64,000 nt of DNA from Nitrospirota bacterium (GCA_023229435.1 JALNZF010000005.1:124001-188000); one strand, 5' to 3'. Shown: positions 23,387-33,091, counted from the first letter of the stretch. Notes: generated by a model from the sequence alone, not told the origin. Numbers and translations: made by a program.

Positions 23387-23641
23387 TGAGCGCCTTTTGG
23401 GTTCGTGGAATGATACATCAGACAAATCTCGTCAAAGAACAATTTCTTCAACGTTACGTTATGACACAATCTGTTTATTCTATGATATCAATCACGCCGC
23501 AGCGTGACGATTTTCTCAAACGGGGTAAAGGGAAGAATATAATAAAAGAATTTTTACGGTTTTGCAACTAAAATTGCGGGGTACGTGAAAATATAAAAAA
23601 CAACCGGGCGGTGCTCCGGGATGCGCTGCGTCCCGTCTTCG
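23387..23641. other. intergenic, no feature identified
   Basis: 255 bp between ebfC and dnaX. I see no gene or clear terminator; AT-rich in the middle (AATATAATAAAAGAAT). A promoter for ebfC-recR may lie here. Confidence 0.4.
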
Positions 23642-25282
23642 TCATTCACGGGCATGGTCAGGTTCAATCACCTCTCCTTGTGTGAAAACCTTGAGCACTT
23701 CCTGCACTGCCGGATCCTGATCTTCAATCCTGCCTTTTTTCTGCGCTGTTTGCGCGCCGGATCGCGGGGTTGCGGCGAGAAGCTGTATCTTCATGCTCAA
23801 CTTCTTATTCATGATTCCGGCGGCGATCTCTTCTATCAGTGCCCGGTTTTCCTGTCTCTCAACGAGCTCCGTCTGAAAACCATTGCCCAATACGCCGATC
23901 ACGATCTGATTTTCCGTTATTTCGATAAGCCTGCTTTGACTCAGAGCCGATGCCAGGCCCGGCTTTTTCAATCTCAGGGCTGTCATAATACTGCCCCAGA
24001 CGTCACCCTGTTCGCCCTCCGCCCGCGGTGCGGGCTGCGCAGAGGCCGCCAACGGCTTCGCCCCCCGGTATTCGGCAGGCTTTTCACTGACACGGTGTGC
24101 GGCGGACACTGCCGGCGGTGTCGGTGTCCGGCCTAAAGCAAGCCGTGCTTCAAGATCTTTCATCCTCCCGAGCACCTCACCCAGGGGCTCGAGCGGTGCG
24201 AGACTGCATGCCTTTATAAGACCGACCTCGATCGTAAAGCGCTGGTGGGGCGACCAACGCATGTCCTCAAGGGTCCTGGACAGGCTGTCGAAAAGCATCA
24301 GGAGATATTCTGATTCGGCGCCCCCGGCCTGCTGTTTGATCGCCTCCAGGTCCGTGGCAGGAAGCTCAACGATCCTCCCGGGATCGGTCGCGATCTTCAC
24401 GATCATGAGGTTCCGCAGGTGCTCAACAACGCCCGCCAGGAATTGGCGCATGTCCTGCCCCTGCTCCAGCAAAGCATCCACCTGTTTGAGCAGGCCCGCG
24501 GCGTCCCGTGACAAAAGTTGTGAGGCGAATTGTAAAAGAGATGCCTGCGCAACGGAACCAAGAATGGTCTGGAGGTCTTCGTCCCGGACCTCCATGCCGC
24601 TGTACGAAACCGCCTGGTCCAGAAGGCTTTGCGAGTCCCGCATGCTTCCTTCAGCGGCCCGGGCGATCAAGGCAAGCCCCTGGTCGGTTATGGTGATCCC
24701 CTCGGCAGCGGCGATCTTGTGAAGATGCGCGATGATGTCGTGGAGCGCGACCCGCTTGAAACCGTAGCGTTGGCATCGGGAGTGGATCGTAGCGGGGATC
24801 TTCTGGGGTTCGGTGGTCGCGAAGATAAAGAGGACATGGGGCGGCGGCTCTTCAAGGGTCTTGAGCAGGGCATTAAAGGCCTCGTTCGTGAGCATGTGGA
24901 CCTCGTCGATCACGTAGACCTTGTACTTGCCGGCCGAGGGCGCGTACTTTACGGCCTCACGCAGCTCGCGAATATGTTCAATGCCGCGGTTCGATGCTCC
25001 GTCGATCTCGATGACGTCCACGGAAGTGCCAGCTGTGGTCTCCAAACACGAATCACACTTGCCGCAGGGATTCGGGGTCGGCCCTTCAATGCAGTTCAGT
25101 GCCTTGGCAAGGATGCGCGCTGTGGTCGTCTTACCCACGCCACGCGGTCCCGAGAACAGGAATGCATGGGCCAGCCGGTTGGCGACAATGGCATTCTGGA
25201 GCGTCCGCGTGATGTGGGTCTGACCCACCACGTCATCAAATACCTGCGGCCTCCATTTTCTTGCAAGGACCTGATAGCTCAT
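23642..25282 (-). CDS. dnaX: DNA polymerase III subunits gamma/tau
   Basis: 546 residues. Walker A SGPRGVGKTT at ~45, zinc finger CGKCDSC ... C at ~75-90, Walker B VIDEVHML, and the RFC SRC motif IHSRCQRYGF. The C-terminal ~190 residues, rich in Ala/Pro then a conserved domain (FQTELVERQENRALIEE), match tau-type tails. It loads the sliding clamp. The beta-clamp gene dnaN lies ~11 kb to the right. Confidence 0.96.
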   Translation of the reverse strand: MSYQVLARKWRPQVFDDVVGQTHITRTLQNAIVANRLAHAFLFSGPRGVGKTTTARILAKALNCIEGPTPNPCGKCDSCLETTAGTSVDVIEIDGASNRGIEHIRELREAVKYAPSAGKYKVYVIDEVHMLTNEAFNALLKTLEEPPPHVLFIFATTEPQKIPATIHSRCQRYGFKRVALHDIIAHLHKIAAAEGITITDQGLALIARAAEGSMRDSQSLLDQAVSYSGMEVRDEDLQTILGSVAQASLLQFASQLLSRDAAGLLKQVDALLEQGQDMRQFLAGVVEHLRNLMIVKIATDPGRIVELPATDLEAIKQQAGGAESEYLLMLFDSLSRTLEDMRWSPHQRFTIEVGLIKACSLAPLEPLGEVLGRMKDLEARLALGRTPTPPAVSAAHRVSEKPAEYRGAKPLAASAQPAPRAEGEQGDVWGSIMTALRLKKPGLASALSQSRLIEITENQIVIGVLGNGFQTELVERQENRALIEEIAAGIMNKKLSMKIQLLAATPRSGAQTAQKKGRIEDQDPAVQEVLKVFTQGEVIEPDHARE

Positions 25283-25471
25283 AATGTGCGTCCTTTGAAA
25301 ACCAGATTCCCCCCCGGCTTAAAAACATGCTGGGGCAGGCTTTTGAACCTTTGGGAATGACAATATTTTCCGGCATGTTTCTGTCATCCCCGAGTGCTTC
25401 TATCGGGGATATGGTTTCATACGGAAGGGGTCGGTGTCGCAACGTGCCTCCCCCATTCAAAAAAATAAAAA

Positions 25472-25584
25472 GCTCACAAACCCGGGCTTCCCTGCGGCAC
25501 ACCCGGAACCCGTTTACCGCTGCTTCCTTCCGGACCTGACGGGGTTCACGGGACCGTGATTGCGCAGGACCCGGGCTCATGAGC
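25472..25584 (-). ncRNA. ffs: signal recognition particle RNA (4.5S, bacterial small type)
   Basis: About 113 nt. The signature GTCAGGTCCGGAAGGAAGCAGC, in pieces GGTCCGGAAGGAAGCAGC, forms the apical domain, and the ends GCTCATGAGCCCGGG and CCCGGGTTTGTGAGC pair. T-rich TTTTTATTTTTTT follows as terminator. It binds Ffh for membrane targeting. Exact ends are estimated. Confidence 0.93.
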
Positions 25585-25664
25585 GCGTTACAATTTCGGA
25601 TTGTCGATTGCGGATTTCGGATTTTCCATTCCGCAATCCGCACTCCGCAATCCACAATAAAATA

Positions 25665-25752
25665 TGGCGGAGAGGGTGGGATTCGAACCCACGTTAGGTT
25701 ACCCTAAACACGCTTTCCAAGCGTGCGCCTTCGGCCTCTCGGCCACCTCTCC
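25665..25752 (-). tRNA. tRNA-Ser(GGA)
   Basis: 88 nt with long variable arm and encoded CCA. Anticodon loop CTTGGAA. Reads UCC/UCU. Acceptor GGAGAGG/CCTCTCC. Confidence 0.96.
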
Positions 25753-25864
25753 GGTTTTACGACAGTATAGAGTTCTTGGTTCGGAGTTCGGAGATAATTA
25801 GCTGAATATGCCGTTGTGAGCTAACACTCCTAACTCTGAACTACGAACTTATTTTAAGAAATCA

Positions 25865-25955
25865 TGGCGGAGAGGCCGGGATTCGAACCCGGGGTGGAGT
25901 TACCCCCACAACAGTTTTCGAGACTGCCGCCTTCAGCCAGCTCGGCCACCTCTCC
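25865..25955 (-). tRNA. tRNA-Ser(CGA)
   Basis: 91 nt, class II with long variable arm, loop CTCGAAA, encoded CCA. Reads UCG. Confidence 0.93.
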
Positions 25956-26084
25956 GATTTTACAACAGCATGGAGTTCTTAGTTCGGAGATCGGAGAAAA
26001 ATAACCGATGGCCCGTTACGACGTAACACTCCGAACTTTGAACGCAGCCTGCCCTCGAATGATTTTATCGGGGGAACTCCGAGC

Positions 26085-26555
26085 TTATTTCTCTCTCAGT
26101 TTCTCAAAAAATCCCGAGAGCACCTGACGACATTCAGCCTCGAGCATTCCCGGTGTGATGCGGTAAACATGATTCAGCCTGCCGTCACGCACCACATCAT
26201 ATACAGATCCGAGCGCTCCGGCCTTTGGGTCCCGGCAGCCATAGACCAGCCTGTTGACCCGTGCGAGCACCAATGCGCCGGCACACATCAGGCAGGGCTC
26301 GAGGGTTACGTAGAGGGTTGCATCCTGTAACCGCCACCTGCCGAGCCTCGCGGACGCTTCGCGGAGAACAATGGCTTCTGCGTGTGCCGTGGGATCCTGC
26401 CAGGTTTCGCGCATGTTATGCGCCCTTGCGATGACCGCGCCGGCGAGAACGAGCACTGCCCCGACCGGGGTTTCTCCGCATGCAGCGGCCTTCTCGGCCT
26501 CGGCCAGCGCCAAGCGCATAAAATCTTCGTCCGTCTTTTGCTCCGGTTGGTTCAT
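26085..26555 (-). CDS. tadA: tRNA-specific adenosine deaminase
   Basis: 156 residues, normal length. Catalytic zinc site: HAE at ~57-59 and PCLMC at ~88-92. It converts A34 to inosine in tRNA-Arg(ACG), whose gene lies 200 bp upstream on the same strand. This neighbour supports a functional pairing. It ends 130 bp before the tRNA-Ser(CGA) gene. Confidence 0.95.
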   Translation of the reverse strand: MNQPEQKTDEDFMRLALAEAEKAAACGETPVGAVLVLAGAVIARAHNMRETWQDPTAHAEAIVLREASARLGRWRLQDATLYVTLEPCLMCAGALVLARVNRLVYGCRDPKAGALGSVYDVVRDGRLNHVYRITPGMLEAECRQVLSGFFEKLREK

Positions 26556-26567
26556 TTTTTTTTAGTA

Positions 26568-26600
26568 TGGTGCGCCCAGGAGGATTCGAACCGTCTGGCC
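26568..26600 (-). pseudogene. tRNA-Arg 3' fragment
   Basis: 33 bp copy of the acceptor/T-arm part of the intact tRNA-Arg at 26757, with an A-to-G change and one inserted base. It lies 157 bp downstream of the intact gene, with GC-rich palindromic DNA between. It may be the scar of an integration event or of a tandem tRNA copy. Confidence 0.7.
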
Positions 26601-26756
26601 GTCGCCCCTTAAAGGGCTCCCCCAGAGGAGGCCTGCCCCCTCTGGCATCTCCCCGAAGCTCAGGGGAAGCCTTCCCCTGAAACCCCTGAGGCCGGAGGGC
26701 TCTCTACTCCATCAGCTTGTTTATCTGTTACCTGGTTTTTATCGCCAGTGAGTATA

Positions 26757-26833
26757 TGGTGCGCCCAAGAGGATTCGAACCTCTGGCCTACGGATTCGTA
26801 GTCCGTTGCTCTATCCAGCTGAGCTATGGGCGC
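26757..26833 (-). tRNA. tRNA-Arg(ACG)
   Basis: 77 nt, loop CTACGAA, acceptor GCGCCCA/TGGGCGC, encoded CCA. The ACG anticodon needs A34-to-I editing by TadA, encoded 200 bp downstream. Confidence 0.96.
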
Positions 26834-26898
26834 AAAATAAAGCGCCCAGATGCGAGGATGCATCTGTGCACCGATCTACCGATTTGATCCTGTTACGG

Positions 26899-27429
26899 TT
26901 ACTTTGAAACGCCATTCACAAGCGTGATCGCGAGCCTCTCATGCGGGAACGGGTGAATACCGGGATGCATGGAATAGAGCCAGCCTTTCCACTCCTCTTT
27001 GCCCGGCTCAGTCACCGCCACCTGCACCGCAGGATTGTTCGGCTTGTCAGAAGCCGAGGTAATGTCCTTATCGCCCATCTTGAAATCCGGCAGGAACGCG
27101 AGGACCTTGATCTTAACCTTCGTGTTCGGCACTGCCAGCTCAGACCCTATGGCTACAGTATATTCTTTCATGTTCTTCGCGACTTTGTCCTCGACAGCAA
27201 GCTTTACGGAGGACCATTTTGCTGCTACTTCTTTCGGAATGGTGATAGTACGGTCTATTTTCGGCATATCAGCCGGCATCCCCGCAGGCGGCACCCCCCC
27301 TGACGGCGGCATCCCTCCCTCCATGCTCGGATGCCCTGGCGGCAGCAGGGGCTTCTCCTCTTTTTTCTTACAGCCTATGAATGAAAACACAAGACCACTG
27401 ACCAGGATAACGGATAGAAGCTTCTTCAT
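26899..27429 (-). CDS. lipoprotein with DUF2155-like domain
   Basis: 176 residues from ATG 27429 (AAGGAGGATGTATCG upstream). Signal with lipobox FIGC at ~20. A Pro/Met-rich linker follows, then a beta-rich domain ending in EWKGWLYSMHPGIHPFPHERLAITLVNG, which resembles DUF2155. Exported to the periplasm and lipid-anchored; role unknown. Sits between tRNA genes. Confidence 0.8.
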   Translation of the reverse strand: MKKLLSVILVSGLVFSFIGCKKKEEKPLLPPGHPSMEGGMPPSGGVPPAGMPADMPKIDRTITIPKEVAAKWSSVKLAVEDKVAKNMKEYTVAIGSELAVPNTKVKIKVLAFLPDFKMGDKDITSASDKPNNPAVQVAVTEPGKEEWKGWLYSMHPGIHPFPHERLAITLVNGVSK

Positions 27430-27523
27430 CGATACATCCTCCTTCACAACTTTTTATGATATCAACTTATTACATGCGCTATGCCCGATAGAACGCCATG
27501 CTCAGTCGCGGACATGATAAAAA

Positions 27524-27613
27524 TGGCGGAGAGGCCGGGATTCGAACCCGGGGTGGAGTCACCCCCACAACTGCTTAGCAGGCAGCTGCCTTCAGCCGCT
27601 CGGCCACCTCTCC
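27524..27613 (-). tRNA. tRNA-Ser(GCU)
   Basis: 90 nt, class II, loop CTGCTAA, encoded CCA. Reads AGC/AGU. Confidence 0.95.
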
Positions 27614-27731
27614 GGTTTATAAATACGATTGACGATGGACGTCCGTTCGCTTCGCTCACTAGGACGATGGACGTATGCTTTAATGCCGTTGCATCCGTCG
27701 TCCGTCGTCCCTCATCCTTCGTGGATATTTA

Positions 27732-27817
<86 letters not shown>

Positions 27818-27860
27818 GAAAAATCTTCGACAGACGATGGACGACCGCTCTCTGCGTTCG

Positions 27861-29201
27861 CTAAGATGATGGACGCGATGAATTTGTTTCTCGTCCATTC
27901 GTCCCTCGTCCCTCGTCCCTCGTTATCTTCTCCGCTCCACCCATGTATTTCCGGAGCGCTTCGGGGACCACAACACTCCCGTCGGACTGCTGAAAATTCT
28001 CCAGGATCGCCACCACCGTGCGGCCCACGGCAAGACCGGAACCGTTCAGCGTGTGTACGAGTTCGGTCTTCTTTCCACCGGCGGGTTTGAACCGGATGTT
28101 CCCTCGCCGCGCCTGAAAATCCTCAAAGTTGGAACATGAGGAGATCTCCCGGTATTTGTTCTGCGACGGGAGCCAGGCCTCGATGTCGTATGTCTTTGCC
28201 GCGGAAAACCCCAAGTCCCCGGCGCACAACGCGATCACCCGGTACGCGAGACCGATCCGCTTGAGCACTTCCTCGGCATTGCGGGTGAGCTTTTCCAGTT
28301 CATCGTACGAATCTGCAGGTTTCGAGAACTTGACCAGCTCCACCTTGTTGAACTGATGTTGCCGGATGAGCCCGCGAGTGTCCTTGCCATAGGAACCCGC
28401 CTCGCGGCGAAAACAAGGCGTGTAGGCTGTGTAGAGTATCGGAAGTTTTTCTTCCGGCAGTATTTCGTCCCGATGAATATTGGTTACCGGAACTTCCGCC
28501 GTAGGAATTAAATAGTACGTCCCGTTCTCGACCCGAAAAAGCTCTTCCTCGAACTTGGGGAGCTGGCCCGTGGCGGTCATGCTCGTCCTGTTCACCATGA
28601 ACGGGGGGAGCACCTCAAGATAGCCATGCTCCGTGGTATGGAGGTCGAGCATGAAATTAATCAGGGCGCGTTCGAGCCGTGCGCCCATGCCTTTGTAAAG
28701 AGCGAAGCGGGCGCCGGTGATCTTGGCTGCCCGGTCAAAATCAATAATGTCCAGGTATTCGGCCAAGTCCCAGTGGGGCTTGGGCTCGAACGGGAACTTC
28801 GGCGGCTCACCGCCCTGCGGAGACCATCGCCTGATCTCCTGATTGTCATTCTCGTCCTTGCCGTCGGGCACCGAGGCATTCGGCAGGTTTGGAATATTGA
28901 GCAGGATGTTCCGCTGTGCTTCCTCAACCTCGCGGGCGCTGTTTTCGAGCTCGGCGATCTTGTCGCCCTCCGCTCGCATCTCCAAAACCTTGTCCTCTGC
29001 GGGTTGGCCGGTCTTCTTGAGCCTGCCGATCTCCTCAGAGACCTCATTGCGCCTGCGGCGAAGGGTCTCGATCGTCTGCTGCGCCGCGCGCCGTTTGTCA
29101 TCCAGCGCCAGGAACTCTGTCAGATCAACCGTGATGCCGCGACGGGACAACGCGGCCCTGACGGTGTCAGTTTTCTCCCGAACGAACCGTAAATCGAGCA
29201 T
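27861..29201 (-). CDS. serS: seryl-tRNA synthetase
   Basis: 446 residues. The N-terminal coiled-coil arm (~30-100) binds the long variable arm of tRNA-Ser. Class II motif 2 (PCFRREAGSYGKDTRGLIRQHQF) and motif 3 region (TLNGSGLAVGRTVVAILENFQ) are clear. The last ~20 residues (GRGTNGRETNSSRPSS) are low-complexity and encoded by DNA like the neighbouring short repeats, so they look like a recent extension. All four tRNA-Ser genes in this window are downstream on the same strand. Confidence 0.96.
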   Translation of the reverse strand: MLDLRFVREKTDTVRAALSRRGITVDLTEFLALDDKRRAAQQTIETLRRRRNEVSEEIGRLKKTGQPAEDKVLEMRAEGDKIAELENSAREVEEAQRNILLNIPNLPNASVPDGKDENDNQEIRRWSPQGGEPPKFPFEPKPHWDLAEYLDIIDFDRAAKITGARFALYKGMGARLERALINFMLDLHTTEHGYLEVLPPFMVNRTSMTATGQLPKFEEELFRVENGTYYLIPTAEVPVTNIHRDEILPEEKLPILYTAYTPCFRREAGSYGKDTRGLIRQHQFNKVELVKFSKPADSYDELEKLTRNAEEVLKRIGLAYRVIALCAGDLGFSAAKTYDIEAWLPSQNKYREISSCSNFEDFQARRGNIRFKPAGGKKTELVHTLNGSGLAVGRTVVAILENFQQSDGSVVVPEALRKYMGGAEKITRDEGRGTNGRETNSSRPSS

Positions 29202-29228
29202 TTAAGCTAACATTCTCCTTGTACGTTG

Positions 29229-30020
29229 TCAATAACTTTTCTTAATGATCCTGGTTTCGAGCGCCCGGATCTTGATCTTGATGGCCTCCGTGTTCGCATA
29301 CACGGGTTCGATCTCCTTGTAGAGCTTGAGCGCCTCGGCCAGATTATCCCCTGCCTCGAAACAGCCGGCAAGGGCGAATTTCGCCTTGATCGCAAGCTCC
29401 TGATCGGTGCCGTTCTCGAGTGTTTTCCGGTAAAACGACTCCGCGTTTTTCAAATCGCCCTTTGCAAAGGCGGCGGTCCCGAGCCGGTAATTGGCAAGCC
29501 GCGATTGCGGCCCGTTCGGGAATTCCGTCACCTGTCTCATCCAGACATCCCGTGCCTCATCCCGCTTGCCGAGACGGAACAGGTTGTCAGCAAGGCTGTA
29601 CAGGCTTTTTTCCATCACCTCGCGGTTCGTATACTCCGCGGCCCTGCGGTATTCTACCGCGGCGCGTTCGTAATCGCTGTACCCAAGCTCGTAGATCTGG
29701 GCGATGTACCACTGGGCAGCGGGCGCCATGTCCCGATGAGGATACCTCTTCAAGAGCAGTCTGAATGTCTGGAGCGACTTCTCCGTCTCTCCGAGATAAA
29801 GAAACTGCGTTACCCCTGCCCAGTAAAGCGCGTCGTCCGCCCGCGAACTGGAGGGATGCTCCTTCACAAGCGCAAAATACTGCATGACCGCATTCTGGTA
29901 ATCACCTGCGTTCCAAAGCTTGGTCGCGGTCTCAAACTCGTTCTGCGCGGTCTTGTCAAAAACATCGCATCCTGCCAGCAAAACCATCCCGAGCAGAAGA
30001 ACAATCACGCCTTTTTTCAT
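29229..30020 (-). CDS. TPR lipoprotein, BamD/YbgF-like
   Basis: 263 residues with a signal and lipobox LLAGC at ~18. The remainder is six or so tetratricopeptide repeats (ALYWAGVTQFLYLGETEKSLQTFRLLL, AQWYIAQIYELG, YRLGTAAFAKGDL). BamD of the outer-membrane assembly machine has this form. Overlaps gyrA's stop by 4 bases (ATGA), so the two are coupled. The exact orthology to BamD rather than YbgF is unsettled. Confidence 0.85.
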   Translation of the reverse strand: MKKGVIVLLLGMVLLAGCDVFDKTAQNEFETATKLWNAGDYQNAVMQYFALVKEHPSSSRADDALYWAGVTQFLYLGETEKSLQTFRLLLKRYPHRDMAPAAQWYIAQIYELGYSDYERAAVEYRRAAEYTNREVMEKSLYSLADNLFRLGKRDEARDVWMRQVTEFPNGPQSRLANYRLGTAAFAKGDLKNAESFYRKTLENGTDQELAIKAKFALAGCFEAGDNLAEALKLYKEIEPVYANTEAIKIKIRALETRIIKKSY

Positions 30021-32509
30021 GACGCACTGGTATCCTGGCTGTCGGAGGGTTCCGGTATGATCTTTTCCGGGATTGCTTCTTTATCTTCTTCGCGCTCCAC
30101 CAGTTTGGCAAAGCTGACCACGGTATCGCCTTCTTCGATATCAAACAGGCGCACGCCCTGCGTGTTCCGGCCCTGGACCGAGATATCCTTTGCCCGGATG
30201 CGCAACACCTTGCCGTTCGACGTGATGAGAATAATCTCGTCTTCCGCGGAGACCTGGGCCATGCCGATGACCCGGCCGTTCTTCTCCGTAATCTTGATCG
30301 TGATGATGCCCTTCCCGCCCCTGCCCTGGCTCCGGTAGTCCTCGAGCGTGCTTCGTTTTCCATAGCCGTACTCGGTCGCGGTAAGGATCGTGGAATCATC
30401 CCGGACGATCTCCATGCCCACGACCGCGTTGCCCTCATCAAGCCGTATTCCGATCACGCCCTTGCCCGTGCGGCCGATCTCGCGCACATCGGTCTCCGAG
30501 AACCGAATCGAGAGGCCGTCCTTTGTGCCGAGGAATACATCGCACTTGCCGTCCGTCACTTCGGCCGCGATGAGCTCGTCGCCTTCCTCAAGCGTGATCG
30601 CGATGATGCCCGACGGCCGCGGATGGCTGTACGAATCGAGCTCTGTTTTTTTGACGATGCCGCTCTTCGTCGCCATGAGGATGAACTTGTCCGGCGTAAA
30701 ATGGCGGATCGGGAGCGCGGCGGTGACCCGCTCATTCTGTCCGATCTGGAGCAGGTTCACGATCGCCTTGCCTTTCGCCTGCCGGCCGGCCTCAGGAATC
30801 TGGTGCACCTTAAGCCAGTACACCCGGCCCCTGTTCGTGAAGAAAAGTATATAGCTGTGCGTGGAGGCCGTGAAAAGCTGTTCGACAAAATCGGTTTCCT
30901 TGGTCTCCATGCCTATCTTGCCCTTGCCGCCGCGCCGTTGCGCCCGGTACGTCGTGAGCGGATTACGCTTGATATAGCCCGCATGCGAGATCGTGATCAC
31001 CATCTCCTCGTCCTTGATCAGGTCCTCGATATCGATCTCAGAGGATTGTGCCACAATCTCGGTCCGGCGTACATCGCCATACTCTTCCTTTATGGCAAGC
31101 AGCTCGTCCCTGATGATCTTCATCACCAGGGCGTCGGAACCGAGGATCTCGCTCAACTTCGCGATTTCCTTGAGCACCTCTTCGTATTCCGCGATGATCT
31201 TTTCGCGCTCAAGTCCGGTGAGCCGCTGGAGCCGCATCTCAAGGATGGCCTTGGCCTGGATCTCAGAGAGCTTGAACTCGCGAACCAGTCCTCTTCCGGC
31301 CTCCTCAGGGTTTGCCGACGCCTTGATCAAAGCGATGACCGCGTCGAGATTATCGAGGGCGATCTTAAGACCCAACAGAATGTGTGCGCGTTCTTCGGCT
31401 TTTCTCAGGTCGAACTTGGTCCTGCGCACCACCACTTCCCGGCGATGCTGGATGAAGTTCGACAGGAGCTTGCGTAGATTCAGCACGCGCGGCTGGTTGT
31501 TCACCAGGGCGAGCATGATCACGCCGAAGGTCGACTGCATGGCCGTATGTTTGAAGAGCTGATTCAGGATTACCGTCGAGAGCTCGCCTTTTTTGAGATC
31601 GATCGCGATGCGCATGCCTTCGCGGTCCGATTCGTCCCGGATCTCGGCGATGCCCGTGATCTTCTTTTCCTGCACAAGTTCGGCGATCCGCTCGAGCAAT
31701 CGTGCCTTGTTCACCTGATAGGGGAGTTCGGTCACGATGATGCTCTCGCGGTCTCCCTTGCCCTCTTCGATCAAGGCCCGGGCGCGCATCTGAATGATGC
31801 CCCGGCCCGTCATATAGGCCTGGCGGATACCTTCATAGCCGTGGATAAATCCGGCAGTGGGAAAGTCCGGTCCCTTGATCGCGGTCATGAGCTCGGGGAT
31901 CGTGACTTCGGGGTTGTCGATCATCATCACCAGCCCGTCAACGACCTCGGAAAGATTATGCGGCGGGATGTTCGTGGCCATGCCCACCGCAATGCCGGCG
32001 GAACCGTTGATCAGCAGGTTCGGCACGCGCGTGGGAAGCACCGACGGCTCGACCGTTGTGTCGTCGAAGTTCGGGGTGAAGTCAACCGTCTCCTTGTCGA
32101 TATCGGCAAGAAGTTCTTCCGCTAATTTGGTGAGCCGCGCTTCGGTATACCGGTACGCCGCGGCCGGATCGCCGTCAACCGAGCCGAAGTTGCCCTGACC
32201 GTCCACAAGCGGATAGCGCATGTTGAAATCCTGGGCCATCCTGACCATGGTGTCATACACCGCGCTGTCTCCGTGGGGATGGTACTTTTTCAGGACCTCG
32301 CCGACCACGCCGGCGCTCTTTGAATATTTCTTGCTGTGCAGAAGCCCTTCGCGGAACATGGCGTAAAGGATCCGCCGGTGCACGGGCTTCAGTCCGTCGC
32401 GCACATCCGGAAGCGCCCGCCCCACGATCACGCTCATGGAGTAGTCGAGGTAGGAGGTCTTCATCTCCTGCTCGATATTGATCTGTGATTTTATTTCCTG
32501 AGGTTCCAT
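30017..32509 (-). CDS. gyrA: DNA gyrase subunit A
   Basis: 830 residues. Catalytic tyrosine in AAAYRYTEARL near 123, the RYPLVDGQGNFGS quinolone-resistance region just before it, and the C-terminal GyrA box QRRGGKG near 537 distinguishing it from ParC. Six beta-pinwheel repeats follow. The acidic tail is short (EEDKEAIPEKIIPEPSDSQD). Ends 4 bases inside the BamD-like gene. Confidence 0.97.
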   Translation of the reverse strand: MEPQEIKSQINIEQEMKTSYLDYSMSVIVGRALPDVRDGLKPVHRRILYAMFREGLLHSKKYSKSAGVVGEVLKKYHPHGDSAVYDTMVRMAQDFNMRYPLVDGQGNFGSVDGDPAAAYRYTEARLTKLAEELLADIDKETVDFTPNFDDTTVEPSVLPTRVPNLLINGSAGIAVGMATNIPPHNLSEVVDGLVMMIDNPEVTIPELMTAIKGPDFPTAGFIHGYEGIRQAYMTGRGIIQMRARALIEEGKGDRESIIVTELPYQVNKARLLERIAELVQEKKITGIAEIRDESDREGMRIAIDLKKGELSTVILNQLFKHTAMQSTFGVIMLALVNNQPRVLNLRKLLSNFIQHRREVVVRRTKFDLRKAEERAHILLGLKIALDNLDAVIALIKASANPEEAGRGLVREFKLSEIQAKAILEMRLQRLTGLEREKIIAEYEEVLKEIAKLSEILGSDALVMKIIRDELLAIKEEYGDVRRTEIVAQSSEIDIEDLIKDEEMVITISHAGYIKRNPLTTYRAQRRGGKGKIGMETKETDFVEQLFTASTHSYILFFTNRGRVYWLKVHQIPEAGRQAKGKAIVNLLQIGQNERVTAALPIRHFTPDKFILMATKSGIVKKTELDSYSHPRPSGIIAITLEEGDELIAAEVTDGKCDVFLGTKDGLSIRFSETDVREIGRTGKGVIGIRLDEGNAVVGMEIVRDDSTILTATEYGYGKRSTLEDYRSQGRGGKGIITIKITEKNGRVIGMAQVSAEDEIILITSNGKVLRIRAKDISVQGRNTQGVRLFDIEEGDTVVSFAKLVEREEDKEAIPEKIIPEPSDSQDTSAS

Positions 32510-32511
32510 AA

Positions 32512-32961
32512 TTATGTATCCTCGCCAAGGGCCTCAGCGTCCGCAAAGTCTTTATTTCTTCCCAATGCGCGCTTGTTACGAATAAACGAGTTCTTCCCAA
32601 TGTACGAGACCGGGATAGTGCCGAACGTTCCTTGAACGCGATCCGCTTCCGTTTCATCCCATGTTACGCCGGTGATCGATGTTATGATATCAACGCGTAC
32701 TGGAGGCACGCCAAGTTGAATGATCCTGTCGGGAACCGAGAAATCATCGACGGTAAGTCCCAGGGATCCAAAACCAAACGCCTCAAGGGCGCTTAGAATG
32801 CGTCGTCCGTTCACCTCATCAGGGCGCACGAGAAGATCCAGATCACCCGTGTATCTCGGCGCTCCGTGAAAAGCGAGCGCATAGGCGCCGACAATGATGT
32901 AACGCACGTCATGGGCGTTGAACAACGCGAGCAATTCTTTGTAATCGGCTTGCTCTTCCAT
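32512..32961 (-). CDS. nucleotidyltransferase (MNT/AbiEii-like), TA-type partner
   Basis: 149 residues. VRYIIVGAYALAFHGAPRYTGDLDLLVRP carries the G-G/A-AL and DxD active-site pattern of the nucleotidyltransferase superfamily found in MNT-HEPN and AbiE systems. It shares 53 bases with the small upstream gene. Lies between gyrB and gyrA, 2 bp from gyrA, so it probably reads out from the gyrB side and contributes nothing to gyrase itself. Confidence 0.8.
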   Translation of the reverse strand: MEEQADYKELLALFNAHDVRYIIVGAYALAFHGAPRYTGDLDLLVRPDEVNGRRILSALEAFGFGSLGLTVDDFSVPDRIIQLGVPPVRVDIITSITGVTWDETEADRVQGTFGTIPVSYIGKNSFIRNKRALGRNKDFADAEALGEDT

Positions 32962-33091
32962 CGCGTTCTCTCCTCAGGCGCTCGACAACTGCGATGCGCT
33001 CTTCCGCTGTTTTTGACAACCAGAAGAGTAGGTTTTCCCTGGTTTCCAAAATGTCCCGCAAGCATCCTTTTCGTACGATCCGTTCGATCAT
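32909..33091 (-). CDS. small partner of the nucleotidyltransferase
   Basis: 60 residues: RKGCLRDILETRENLLFWLSKTAEERIAVVERLRRERDG. The WLSKTAEERIAVVERLRR block is a recurring companion of such nucleotidyltransferases in many genomes. It is likely the other half of a two-gene toxin-antitoxin-like or regulatory pair. Confidence 0.7.
   Translation of the reverse strand: MIERIVRKGCLRDILETRENLLFWLSKTAEERIAVVERLRRERDGRASRLQRIARVVQRP

Noticed and set aside
26600..26760. Gene between the tRNA-Arg fragment and tRNA-Arg
   Set aside because: The open frame runs through tRNA sequence and GC-rich palindromes, with no RBS.
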